From a virus, in the IMG/VR virus record IMGVR_UViG_3300035150_000119, positions 1 through 54,570 of that record: a stretch of 54,570 nucleotides of DNA; one strand, written 5' to 3'. Shown piece after piece: positions 42,102-50,378 of this stretch. The notes beneath the pieces were generated by a model. It did not search any database, had not been told where the DNA came from, and was given only the letters and a program-made list of their open reading frames with translations. Within the stretch, counting starts at the first letter, position 1; every line of letters starts with the position of its first letter. A program made the translations under genes and the position numbers.

Positions 42102-42774
42102 ATAAAATTCCTTTTATATATTCAATTTCTTTTTCAAGCTGTTTAATATTATCGCAAATACTTTCTAATATAATTGGGGTTTTTTGTGTTTTCATTATAT
42201 ATGCAATATATAATAATTCATCAATTTTATTTTTTTGTGTATTACAAAAAAATTTATGACAATTATTATCAATAGTATTACTAAGATGAATTTGTTTTAT
42301 ATAATTTTTATTTTTTTCATAAAATGTAAATAGTTCATTTTGAGCCATTGCGTGGCTTACATCAAAACAAATATTATCAATATTCTCAAAACTATATTTT
42401 TTATAATCTACATTTTCATATAATATTGGAATATCTGCATTTTGAAATATTTTTGGAATATTATTAATTAAATCTATATGTGCAATAAATGAATCTATAT
42501 TTAATTTATTCCTTTTCAAAAATGATAAAGTTAGAAAATAAGAATTATATTGATTAGGAAGATGTAAGCTTTTATATTTTAAACTATTTATCCATTTTAC
42601 ATTTTCTTTTGACAAGGTAAAAGTTTTTAATTCTTCTTTTGCCAAAAGAATTTCAATAGCATTTATTTTATTCCCAAATTTTTCTTTATATAAACTTATA
42701 ATATTATTTCTATCTTCAATAAATTTATATGCACAACCTAAACTTAACCCAAAAATATAATTATTATTTATCAT
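42094..42774 (-). CDS. TIM-barrel sugar isomerase/epimerase-like protein
   Basis: 226 residues. Xylose-isomerase-like barrel motifs: IEILLAKEEL, LHLPNQ, FIAHIDLI, ILYENVDY, FDVSHAM, IHLSN and ILES, with the His, Glu and Asp expected for metal binding. Short relative to typical members (about 280). Probably an epimerase or isomerase on a sugar intermediate. Function inferred from fold and operon. Confidence 0.75.
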   Translation of the reverse strand: MINNNYIFGLSLGCAYKFIEDRNNIISLYKEKFGNKINAIEILLAKEELKTFTLSKENVKWINSLKYKSLHLPNQYNSYFLTLSFLKRNKLNIDSFIAHIDLINNIPKIFQNADIPILYENVDYKKYSFENIDNICFDVSHAMAQNELFTFYEKNKNYIKQIHLSNTIDNNCHKFFCNTQKNKIDELLYIAYIMKTQKTPIILESICDNIKQLEKEIEYIKGILYE

Positions 42775-43557
42775 TTAATATTCCAACAATAATTTTGTAG
42801 ATTTTAAATTCTTATTAATTTCTAACAATTCTGGATTTCCTATAAGATAATTAATTATTTGCCAATATTTAATATATTTAAATTTATCAGAACCAAAATA
42901 GTCAATTATTTTTTTTATCAATTCTAAATCTTCCGGATAATCGATGCATAATCGCCATTCAGGATGAAAATGTTTTTTATCTGCTTCAAAATTAATTATT
43001 TTTAATTCTTCTCGATTAAATTTTTCTCTATAATGCCAAATATTCCAACCTGTCCAGTTAGGATTATAATCAATTCCTAAAATTTTCTCATATATTTCTC
43101 TTGTATATACTTGGATATCATAACCATCAGGAAAAGTTCGAGTAATACAATTTGCTGAATAACCTGCACCATAATCTATTAATCTATCAATTAACAAATC
43201 TGCTAATGAAGGATCAAAAAATGTACAACAATGACTTATATCTACAATAATATCAATATTAAATTGTTTTGCCGCATTTAAACATCTTAAAAAAATATCA
43301 TCATTATCACCAAATGAAACATTTATTTTAATTTCATTTTGTTTATAATTTTTTAAAAATTCAATTATGCTTTCAAATTCACCTTTTTTATTTGATATTG
43401 CTAATATTATTTCGTCAATATACAAAGAGGTTGAAGCTCTTTCTATTATCCATTCAAGCTGACATTTATCATGAATTTTCGATAATACTTTATTTGGGAA
43501 TCGATTACTGCTTAATCTTGTCGGAATGATTAACCCTACTTTATTATCTTTATACAT
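42775..43557 (-). CDS. SpsF/CMP-sugar cytidylyltransferase-like protein B
   Basis: 260 residues. N-terminal nucleotide-binding motif LIIPTRLSSNRFPNKVLSKI, central DISHCCTFFDP and HFHPEWRLCIDYPEDLELI near the C-terminus. Belongs to the acylneuraminate cytidylyltransferase/SpsF superfamily that activates sugars with CTP. Paralogue of the gene immediately downstream in coordinate (43557-44348), sharing WRLCIDYPEDLELI. Confidence 0.85.
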   Translation of the reverse strand: MYKDNKVGLIIPTRLSSNRFPNKVLSKIHDKCQLEWIIERASTSLYIDEIILAISNKKGEFESIIEFLKNYKQNEIKINVSFGDNDDIFLRCLNAAKQFNIDIIVDISHCCTFFDPSLADLLIDRLIDYGAGYSANCITRTFPDGYDIQVYTREIYEKILGIDYNPNWTGWNIWHYREKFNREELKIINFEADKKHFHPEWRLCIDYPEDLELIKKIIDYFGSDKFKYIKYWQIINYLIGNPELLEINKNLKSTKLLLEY

Positions 43558-44348
43558 TATTTTGCTCCTGCTATTTTTTGTTTACAATTTTTATTAATTT
43601 CTAATAATTTCGGATTCATTATTAAATAATTAATAATTTTATCATAAGAAATATTTTGAATATTATTTTTTCCAAAATGATCAATTATTTTTTCAATAAG
43701 TTCTAAATCTTCCGGGTAATCAATACATAATCGCCATTCAGGATGAAAATATATACTAGATGCAAGTATGTTGCCAAATTTACATTTTTTCTCCATCCCA
43801 AAAATACTTTGTATATCTGCAGAATATGCCCATATATTCCAACCTGAATGCTGTCTATGATTAGGATTAATAACTATTTCATTTGCTAAATCCAATAATT
43901 TAGAATTATATATTTGAATATCAAATCCTCGTGGATAACTTCTTACCATACAATTTGATAAATAATCATATTTTTCGTATATAAATCTTTCGAGCATTTC
44001 ATCAATCATAAACGGATCAATTAATGGACAATCAGCTGTAATATCTATAATAGAAATACTTTTTTTAGTTAGCCTAGTTATTTCTTTTGATACATTATAT
44101 ACTGTATCTATGGATTCATTTGGATTACCAATATTAAAACAAATAATATTATTTGTTATACAAAAGTCTAAAATTTCTACATCTGCTTCATCTGTTGTAC
44201 AGCCAACAACAATTTTATCTATTTTTTCACTAAGTTTTAATCTTTTAATCAAAAGGTCTAATAAATTTAAATCATCATAAATATTTTTCAAAACTTTACC
44301 CGGCAATCTAGTACTATTCATTCTTGCCTGAACTATCGCAACGTTCAT
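43557..44348 (-). CDS. SpsF/CMP-sugar cytidylyltransferase-like protein A
   Basis: 263 residues. Canonical VAIVQARMNSTRLPGKVLKNI motif at the N-terminus and DITADCPLIDP at about 105, with FHPEWRLCIDYPEDLELIEK at the end. The closer match of the two to functional SpsF or CMP-synthetases. One-base overlap with gene B; the pair could form a heteromer or act on two different sugars. Confidence 0.88.
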   Translation of the reverse strand: MNVAIVQARMNSTRLPGKVLKNIYDDLNLLDLLIKRLKLSEKIDKIVVGCTTDEADVEILDFCITNNIICFNIGNPNESIDTVYNVSKEITRLTKKSISIIDITADCPLIDPFMIDEMLERFIYEKYDYLSNCMVRSYPRGFDIQIYNSKLLDLANEIVINPNHRQHSGWNIWAYSADIQSIFGMEKKCKFGNILASSIYFHPEWRLCIDYPEDLELIEKIIDHFGKNNIQNISYDKIINYLIMNPKLLEINKNCKQKIAGAK

Positions 44349-44356
44349 ATTTAATC

Positions 44357-45358
44357 CTAATTTAATATTTTTTGATATACTTTTTGGACATCAAGAGCAT
44401 TTGTATCAGTACAAATTAAATTATATTGGTTTTTATTTTTAGACTTGAAATATTCAAGGGTATTTCTGTACATAGAAATAAGAGACAATTCAATTTCATT
44501 ATTAATAATTTTTGTTGCCTTGTAATTCATACTCGAAAAATCACCATAAACTTTTTCAGATTTTTTAAAATAAATTTTAGTTTTTTTACCATGATCTATT
44601 AAATTTATTCTTGCATTTTCAGTCAAAATATCCATTTCAAAAATACTATAATCTAAACCATTCGCAGGTGTCAAAAATATATTTTTGCATTTATCGTATT
44701 CCATCCAGACCGGGACCGTAAAATCTTTTTCATCAAAATCATTATATATATTATTTCGATTTCCTAAAATTTTACCTTGTTTAAATTCTCCAAAAAAATA
44801 ATTACATAAATCAATAGCATGGCATGCGTCTCGCTGAAATCCACGAACATAAATAATATTGCATGCTCTAATTTTACCATACTTTTGGGTTTCAAGTTTT
44901 GATTTTATTTCTAAAATTGATGGACAAAACCTTCTTGTATAATTAATGACAATAGGGATATTCGCTTTTTGATATTGTTTGCTAATTTTTACAGCTTCAT
45001 CATAATTATTACAAAAAGGCTTTTCTGCAATAATTAGTTTTGGATTTAATTTTAAAACTTCTAACATTATATTTGAATGATAATTAGTGTTTACTGCAAT
45101 TGTAAAAATATCTATATCAATATGATTGTTTTTTAATCCTTTTAAATTAAAAAAACCTTTACATTCCCATTTTTTACATGCTTTTACCAATTTTTCTATA
45201 TTATTATCAATAATATAAAATTCATTTATTAGTTTTTTCTTTCTTAAAAAATATAAAGAATGTGCATGGGTTAGAATATTTTTAGAATGGGGACTATCAT
45301 ATTTATCTGGTTTTAATGCTCCGATACTACCTGCACCAATTATACAGACATTTAACAT
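44357..45358 (-). CDS. Gfo/Idh/MocA family oxidoreductase
   Basis: 333 residues. NAD-binding Rossmann start NVCIIGAGSIGALK, IAVNTNYHSNIMLEVLKLNPKLIIAEKPFCNN (EKP motif) and VINYTRRFCPSILEIK. Oxidises a sugar hydroxyl, making the keto substrate for the aminotransferase. First enzyme gene after the ribbon-helix-helix gene. No classical PseB/LegB dehydratase is present, so this enzyme may replace it or process a host sugar. Confidence 0.9.
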   Translation of the reverse strand: MLNVCIIGAGSIGALKPDKYDSPHSKNILTHAHSLYFLRKKKLINEFYIIDNNIEKLVKACKKWECKGFFNLKGLKNNHIDIDIFTIAVNTNYHSNIMLEVLKLNPKLIIAEKPFCNNYDEAVKISKQYQKANIPIVINYTRRFCPSILEIKSKLETQKYGKIRACNIIYVRGFQRDACHAIDLCNYFFGEFKQGKILGNRNNIYNDFDEKDFTVPVWMEYDKCKNIFLTPANGLDYSIFEMDILTENARINLIDHGKKTKIYFKKSEKVYGDFSSMNYKATKIINNEIELSLISMYRNTLEYFKSKNKNQYNLICTDTNALDVQKVYQKILN

Positions 45359-45395
45359 AATTATCCTTTAATTATTTAGATTTTATTTCTTTTAT

Positions 45396-45530
45396 TATTT
45401 TTTGTATGTCTTCATGATTTTTTAAAATATCAATTATAAATTGGCGTATAGTTTTACGTTCGTATGCGGCTTGAATTTTAATCGCCGATTTTAAATCGTC
45501 ATCTAAATTTTCAATAATTATTGTATTCAT
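45396..45530 (-). CDS. Ribbon-helix-helix protein
   Basis: 44 residues. NTIIIENLDDDLKSAIKIQAAYERKTIRQFIIDIL has the beta-strand, helix A, turn, helix B form of Arc/MetJ and FitA-like repressors. It is the first gene after the palindromic promoter at 45544-45590, so autoregulation of the sugar operon is plausible. A partner toxin is not visible. Confidence 0.75.
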
Positions 45531-45543
45531 AGTTATTGCCTTT

Positions 45544-45590
45544 TATATGTTATATATTAAATATATTATCACATATATACATATTGTCAA
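45544..45590 (-). promoter_or_regulatory. Promoter with imperfect palindrome, probable RHH operator
   Basis: TTGACA at 45590-45585, 16-base spacer, TAATAT at 45568-45563. The -10 lies inside a 34-bp imperfect palindrome (45544-45577) whose ends are TATATGT and ACATATA. The palindrome is 14 bases upstream of the RHH start, an ideal position for repressor binding. Confidence 0.7.
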
Positions 45591-45607
45591 TAATATTTTT
45601 TAAGTTT

Positions 45608-45721
45608 TTATGATTTGTTATTTCTCTCGTTTGTTATTCCTAAATATTCAAATAACGTTATTTCACCTATTACCAATTTATTAAATAATAGTTTATCTTC
45701 ATGTTCTGAATTATAACTCAT
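45608..45721 (-). CDS. Small hypothetical protein
   Basis: 37 residues (MSYNSEHEDKLLFNKLVIGE...). AAGAGAG precedes the ATG. Lies just upstream of the sugar-operon promoter and downstream of the lipoprotein gene. No features recognised. Confidence 0.5.
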   Translation of the reverse strand: MSYNSEHEDKLLFNKLVIGEITLFEYLGITNERNNKS

Positions 45722-45757
45722 TTTTCTCTCTTTTATAAATAAGTCTTTTTTCATTTT

Positions 45758-46180
45758 TTAATTTTTTAAGTATTTTGCTATTTGCATAGTCTGATTATAA
45801 CTATAAGTTGCAATAATATTATCATAATTATCTTTCTTTTTGCCTGATGTACAATCATAATATTTGCCTTCATGTCGTACAACAGCATGGAATCGGCCTG
45901 AATCTGTTTTTACACCTATCAATTCAGTTTCTTTGCCTGTCTGATATTTCCATATAGCCATTAATAATATGGCCATATCTTCGCAATCGCCTTCTCCATC
46001 ATCTAACGTCTCGTCCGGCATTTTCCAATCATCTCCATCTTCTTTTTTATATTCAATATTATTATATATCCATTTGCATGCTTCTTTCATTGATGAAAAT
46101 TCAGGATTATTAAATGCAAAATCACCTCCCAATTCCCATGAACATGAGATTAATAAAAAAACCAATATAGCATTTTTCAT
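45758..46180 (-). CDS. Lipoprotein with transglutaminase-like protease fold
   Basis: 140 residues. Lipobox LISC with Cys13 after a hydrophobic signal. Transglutaminase-like triad Cys66 (GDCED), His98 (RFHAV) and Asp109 (YYDCTS), a small BTLCP-like fold. It would be anchored in the envelope facing the periplasm or exterior, and may cleave or crosslink peptidoglycan or a surface protein. Placed after the type IV cassette with the hairpin at 46245-46269 between them. Confidence 0.8.
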   Translation of the reverse strand: MKNAILVFLLISCSWELGGDFAFNNPEFSSMKEACKWIYNNIEYKKEDGDDWKMPDETLDDGEGDCEDMAILLMAIWKYQTGKETELIGVKTDSGRFHAVVRHEGKYYDCTSGKKKDNYDNIIATYSYNQTMQIAKYLKN

Positions 46181-46244
46181 TTTTACCTCTATAAATTTAA
46201 TCTAATTTTAGGGAATAATTTTTTACATATTTTGCTATTTTGCT

Positions 46245-46269
46245 GGGTAAGGGCTATTTGCCCCTACCC
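46245..46269 (-). terminator. Terminator-like hairpin after the type IV cassette
   Basis: GGGTAAGGGC - TATTT - GCCCCTACCC, ten base pairs with one mismatch, GC-rich against the AT-rich background. It lies about 25 bases past the CysH-like stop and overlaps the end of a tiny open frame. The following T-run on the coding strand is weak. Confidence 0.6.
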
Positions 46270-46298
46270 CCTTTTCCTGTTCCAGATTCACAATTCAT
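46254..46298 (-). CDS. Possible 14-residue peptide
   Basis: ATG at 46298 overlaps the CysH-like stop (ATGA) and has AGGAGG seven bases upstream. Encodes MNCESGTGKGGRGK. Its 3' end lies in the hairpin at 46245-46269. The strong ribosome-binding site is notable but the peptide may only be a leader or a chance frame. Confidence 0.3.
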   Translation of the reverse strand: MNCESGTGKGGRGK

Positions 46299-47062
46299 AA
46301 CAACCTCCTAATTTCTGGAAATTCATTCAAAATTTTATTATACTCATTAGGATATAACAATTTATTTACATGAATTCTACCATATTGATAACAATTTATG
46401 TCTGCTAAATTATTAACCCTAACTTTCTTGAAATCTAATTCATATTTTCTTGATCGAGCATAAACGGGATGAATAGGAATATTTTCTGAATATGCATACG
46501 AAAAAATGTCAATAACAGTCCATTTTGCAATAGGCTGTAAAATATCAGACAGCTCTCTTTTATTATAATAGCTCTCACCTCTAATGTAAAAATTTATTCT
46601 TCTCATTTTACTTTCTTCTTTTCTCAAACCCAATATAGTACCATTTATTTCATATTTATCCATTATTTTCCATCGTGGCTTTTCTAAAACATTGTATGCA
46701 AAATTAACTCCTGTATGTTTCTTTTGGATATTTTCTTTTAAATCTTTTTTAAAAAATTCTTTATAATTATCAACAAATGTTTCTTCATAATTGTTGATAA
46801 TATATTTTTCTAATACATAATTACGCAATCTTAATGTTTCTTCAGCTTCAAAGCCTGCATTATTCCACATAACTAATTTTAATTTATTTAATAAATCATA
46901 TTTTGATAAAATATGTAATATCGTCATAGAGTCTTTCCCAAAAGATAACGCTAACAGAGTATTATGATTTTTGATAAAATTATTACATAGTTCTACAGTT
47001 TTATTTTCTAACCATTTTTTATGAAATCGTAGCTTTAATGGATAATTATGAAATTCCTTCAT
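46295..47062 (-). CDS. CysH-like PP-loop ATPase/PAPS reductase-like protein of the type IV-B cassette
   Basis: 255 residues from the ATG at 47062 (ATGA overlap with csf3). PP-loop SFGKDS (40-45), then WNNAGFEAEETL and GLRKEESKMRR, as in PAPS reductase/CysH and 3'-phosphoadenosine-binding enzymes. CysH-like genes are a known companion of type IV-B CRISPR-Cas systems with unknown function. It lacks the C-terminal ECGLH cysteine of true assimilatory CysH, so sulfate reduction is unlikely. Confidence 0.85.
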   Translation of the reverse strand: MKEFHNYPLKLRFHKKWLENKTVELCNNFIKNHNTLLALSFGKDSMTILHILSKYDLLNKLKLVMWNNAGFEAEETLRLRNYVLEKYIINNYEETFVDNYKEFFKKDLKENIQKKHTGVNFAYNVLEKPRWKIMDKYEINGTILGLRKEESKMRRINFYIRGESYYNKRELSDILQPIAKWTVIDIFSYAYSENIPIHPVYARSRKYELDFKKVRVNNLADINCYQYGRIHVNKLLYPNEYNKILNEFPEIRRLL

Positions 47063-47796
47063 AAACAACACTCATATTCTTTACAATTTTTTCCAAAATA
47101 AGGCGATCTTATCGGGTTATATATAATATCATCATTTTTTATAGGTAATTTCTTTTGTCTTAAGTATACTAATGGCATCGGTCTTATATAATGTTTAGTT
47201 ACATTATCATATAATTCCAACTTATTTATTTCTTTAATTTTCATTTCACATTTTCCAAATCCTTGAGCCGTCCTTTTGCCTATATTTACACCCATATTCA
47301 ACAACATCTCTAAGATTTCAATATCACCAATACCTTTTATTATATATTTTTTTTTGGTTGAATACAAGACCGGTTTTTTATAATTTTTAAAAACTCCTCC
47401 ATTTAAACGAACTCTTTTATCTTTTACAATAGGAATTATCGGCTCCTCAGTTTTTTTTATCATAAAACAAATTTTATCAGGAATATCAAAAAACCCTCCA
47501 CAAAGATAAAAATATTCACGATACCCATTTTCAAAATGAAAATATTTTTTTTGGATAGGGACCTCAATATATAATCTTTCATCAAAATCTAATGACAAAT
47601 TAAAATACTGATCTTTTAAAACATGCCAAAAACAATAATGAGACATCACCGCATCAAAGAATAAAAAAGAATTTCCCACACGACCAATTTTAAAATTGAC
47701 CTCTATCTCAAATGGTTTATAATATTCTAATCTTTGCTTAAGATTATAATTCCAATTGTTAGCAAGTTCTTTTATTTTTTCTGATAATTTTCTCAT
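47059..47796 (-). CDS. csf3: Csf3-like Cas5 family protein (type IV)
   Basis: 245 residues. Cas5/RAMP features: FEIEVNFKIGRVG with FDAVMSHY at about 30-53, GGV-x-KNYKKP, KGIGDIEILEMLLNMG (154-169) and IGKRTAQGFGKCE (172-184), then YIRPMPL (203-209). Csf3 caps the crRNA 5' handle in type IV complexes. A Cys-rich end (CKEYECCL) is unusual. Gene order csf1-csf2-csf3 supports the call. Confidence 0.82.
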   Translation of the reverse strand: MRKLSEKIKELANNWNYNLKQRLEYYKPFEIEVNFKIGRVGNSFLFFDAVMSHYCFWHVLKDQYFNLSLDFDERLYIEVPIQKKYFHFENGYREYFYLCGGFFDIPDKICFMIKKTEEPIIPIVKDKRVRLNGGVFKNYKKPVLYSTKKKYIIKGIGDIEILEMLLNMGVNIGKRTAQGFGKCEMKIKEINKLELYDNVTKHYIRPMPLVYLRQKKLPIKNDDIIYNPIRSPYFGKNCKEYECCL

Positions 47797-47797
47797 A

Positions 47798-48982
47798 TTA
47801 CATACTCATAACATAATTTTTAATTTTTTCTTTATTTTCTTCAAGATATTTTTCAGCCAATTCAGGATTAATTTCATAATTATTTAACAATCTATATTCA
47901 ACTCTCCCAAATCCAGCTCGTCCCATCCCCCCTATCTTACCGTCTTTTTGAAGTTGAACTAATGCAAGATCAAAAAAAGATTTTTCTAATTCAGAAAGAT
48001 AAAAAGTATTTATCGACCATGCAAAACTGGATCCGGTTTCAACGCAAATAGCTGAATATTTCATTTGAATTGCAGATGATTTCTTTTTTTCGGTTTCTTC
48101 ACTAACAATACCTTCAAAATCATCACGACGAGTCATGAAATATTCCTTCAAAAAACTCATGCCATCTCGTTTGATTTCTGGATTTGTTTCCATACAATCT
48201 AATAATGCGAAATTCCAATTCATCTTACCCGGTAAATCTTCTTTGCCTAACATTGCACCAAAAATTGATAAGAAAGGCAGTTGCTCTCTTAATTTAATTT
48301 TTTCTTCAATATTCAAAAATCCGTCGGCAGTAGTTAACATCCCACCATTGAAAAAAGTATAATAAATTTCAGCTCTCAATTCTCTTTGATAATCATTACC
48401 AAAAATTTTTGAAAAAACATAATTCATTAAACATCTTCTTGTATGCCCTCTTAATGAATTACCCGGTATTACCGGGATTGTTATATCAATCTCAACCTCA
48501 CAAAGATCATCGTTAATCTCAAATTCATTTTTGAATAATGAAGAATCTTCACAATAGACCGCAGATGTAACAAAAATATCTATATTTTCTCTTGCCCATT
48601 GGATCAAACTCATATTTTCTTCTCTATTCAAAGTTAATGCAAATTTTGTAACATATTGATAACAATCAGATGATGACAATTCAACCTTATCTTTTAGATT
48701 CGTAAAAAAACTCGATATAGTATTTGTCATCAAAGAAACAAAAACACGATCACGAAAAATATCGGCATAACTACGATAACCGTAACTTTCATGTCGAGTA
48801 TTTCTGTATACACTTCCAACAATTTTAATAAATTCTTTTAATTTTTCTTTATCTACTTTAACAACTTTTTTTTCTTCCTGTGGTAAATGTAAAAGATAAG
48901 GCATACTAATTGTAGATACAGAATCGCTACCAACATGGATAGGACTCAAAGCATTAATTTTAAATTCAATCGTTTGGATCAT
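47798..48982 (-). CDS. csf2: Csf2-like Cas7 backbone protein (type IV)
   Basis: 394 residues. RAMP motifs: SPIHVGS (13-19), IPGNSLRGHTRR (172-183), GAMLGKEDLPGKM (242-254), a MKYSAICVETGSSFAWSI strand and the glycine-rich loop GGMGRAGFGRV (351-361). Cas7/Csf2 proteins polymerise along guide RNA. It overlaps csf1 by 17 bases and ends one base before csf3. Large for Csf2 (usually about 330-350), with an extended N-terminal half. Confidence 0.88.
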   Translation of the reverse strand: MIQTIEFKINALSPIHVGSDSVSTISMPYLLHLPQEEKKVVKVDKEKLKEFIKIVGSVYRNTRHESYGYRSYADIFRDRVFVSLMTNTISSFFTNLKDKVELSSSDCYQYVTKFALTLNREENMSLIQWARENIDIFVTSAVYCEDSSLFKNEFEINDDLCEVEIDITIPVIPGNSLRGHTRRCLMNYVFSKIFGNDYQRELRAEIYYTFFNGGMLTTADGFLNIEEKIKLREQLPFLSIFGAMLGKEDLPGKMNWNFALLDCMETNPEIKRDGMSFLKEYFMTRRDDFEGIVSEETEKKKSSAIQMKYSAICVETGSSFAWSINTFYLSELEKSFFDLALVQLQKDGKIGGMGRAGFGRVEYRLLNNYEINPELAEKYLEENKEKIKNYVMSM

Positions 48983-49643
48983 CTTTTTTCTCCTTCATTA
49001 AACAATCAATAATCAATTCATAACATTGATTGTTTTTATATTTTTTTATTTTAACAATATCATTAAAACTTAATTGATATTTGCTAATCTTTTTTGGATT
49101 TATTACACAAGATTTTAATTCATCTTTGGATATACCTAATTGAAATAGATTATTAACTATTTTATATATGTCTTTATATTTGTTTCTTTCAAATAAAATA
49201 TTATTTTCTTCTGTGCATACCCAAAATTTATTTTCATAATGAGATAATCTTGCTTTATAAAAAATATGTTTTTGTCCAGTTTTAGAAAAACATAATAAAA
49301 AAGGTGTTTGATATTCATAATTAAATAGATAATCTATTTTTTCTTTCATATCTATCGTTTTAAATTTTTTATTTTCAATAATAAAACTATACAATCTTAA
49401 TCCACATCGTTTCCCTTTCGGAGAATCTAAATAATTATCATTTAATAACTTTTGACAATAATCACAAATCAAATTAGAATTACGATATTTCATGTCAACA
49501 TAACCATTGAATGATTTAGATAATATTTTTTCTCGGGTTTCAAAATTATTAGCTTTTTCAATACCGCACATGCAACATTGTCCCTCAATATTATCTTTAT
49601 AATTTTTTTGTTCAATTGCTTCAACAATAATTTTTGAAATCAT
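48966..49643 (-). CDS. csf1: Csf1-like large-subunit protein (type IV)
   Basis: 225 residues. Zinc finger C23-x2-C26 and C60-x2-C63, then the Csf1 signature TPFLLCFSKTGQKHIFYKARL and LFQLGISKDEL near residue 170. Csf1 is the small Cas8-like large subunit of type IV complexes and has been tied to target recognition. First Cas gene in the operon. Confidence 0.85.
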   Translation of the reverse strand: MISKIIVEAIEQKNYKDNIEGQCCMCGIEKANNFETREKILSKSFNGYVDMKYRNSNLICDYCQKLLNDNYLDSPKGKRCGLRLYSFIIENKKFKTIDMKEKIDYLFNYEYQTPFLLCFSKTGQKHIFYKARLSHYENKFWVCTEENNILFERNKYKDIYKIVNNLFQLGISKDELKSCVINPKKISKYQLSFNDIVKIKKYKNNQCYELIIDCLMKEKKDDPND

Positions 49644-49646
49644 TTT

Positions 49647-50378
49647 TTATTCCACCTTTAAATTGTTAAATTCATTATATATTTTCATTATTTTGTCCGG
49701 ATAATATTCCTTTTCTTTTCGAATATATACTGCCTGTTTGATCGATTTAATGTCATCCCTATCAATCACGTGTTTTATTATCATTTCAGAATTACAATTA
49801 TAAGCCAGTAATAATCTTTCGTTTAGATTTTTATGGGTTTGTTTTTCAAGCTTTCTTTTATTCTGCTGCATCATCCGAAACCACATTCGAGTTACAAGTA
49901 ATAAATCATCGCATCCTTCATGATTATCATAACCGGTCAAACCCTTCCATGTCTGTCTCATGAATTGCAAGAATGATTTTTCTCCATGCCCCCCTATTGC
50001 TTCATTATTGAATTCACTCTCGCCGAATCCCATCGCAAGAAAAAGTATAGGACTCATTCCTGTTTCCTCAGATAATTCAAATGCTAACGAACTAATCTTA
50101 ATTTGATCTTCCTCTTCGAACTTCGCTTCTTTTATCTTGAAAATATATAATGCTTTTTTTATATAATTTTCTTTTCGTTCCTGATAAGACAAAACAAGAT
50201 CGGATTTCCGGTATTGGTCAAAATTATAATATGACTTCATAAATGATTCATTTTGCTCAATATTTAATCTTAATAAAAATATTATAAAAACAATTAATAT
50301 GGCAATAATTAAAGTCATTACAATCATTATGCAAAGATAGACTATCTTATGATGCCCTTGAGGATATTGTTTTTTCAT
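49647..50378 (-). CDS. Membrane-anchored lytic transglycosylase (SLT-like)
   Basis: 243 residues. One membrane helix (about 11-37), then an SLT-fold domain: catalytic Glu120 in MGFGESEFNNEAIGG, HGEKSFLQFMRQTWKGLTGYD and a C-terminal Tyr in LLAYNCN. Cleaves peptidoglycan glycan strands; could aid DNA entry, lysis or conjugation-like transport. Ends three bases before the csf1 start codon, so co-transcribed. Confidence 0.85.
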   Translation of the reverse strand: MKKQYPQGHHKIVYLCIMIVMTLIIAILIVFIIFLLRLNIEQNESFMKSYYNFDQYRKSDLVLSYQERKENYIKKALYIFKIKEAKFEEEDQIKISSLAFELSEETGMSPILFLAMGFGESEFNNEAIGGHGEKSFLQFMRQTWKGLTGYDNHEGCDDLLLVTRMWFRMMQQNKRKLEKQTHKNLNERLLLAYNCNSEMIIKHVIDRDDIKSIKQAVYIRKEKEYYPDKIMKIYNEFNNLKVE

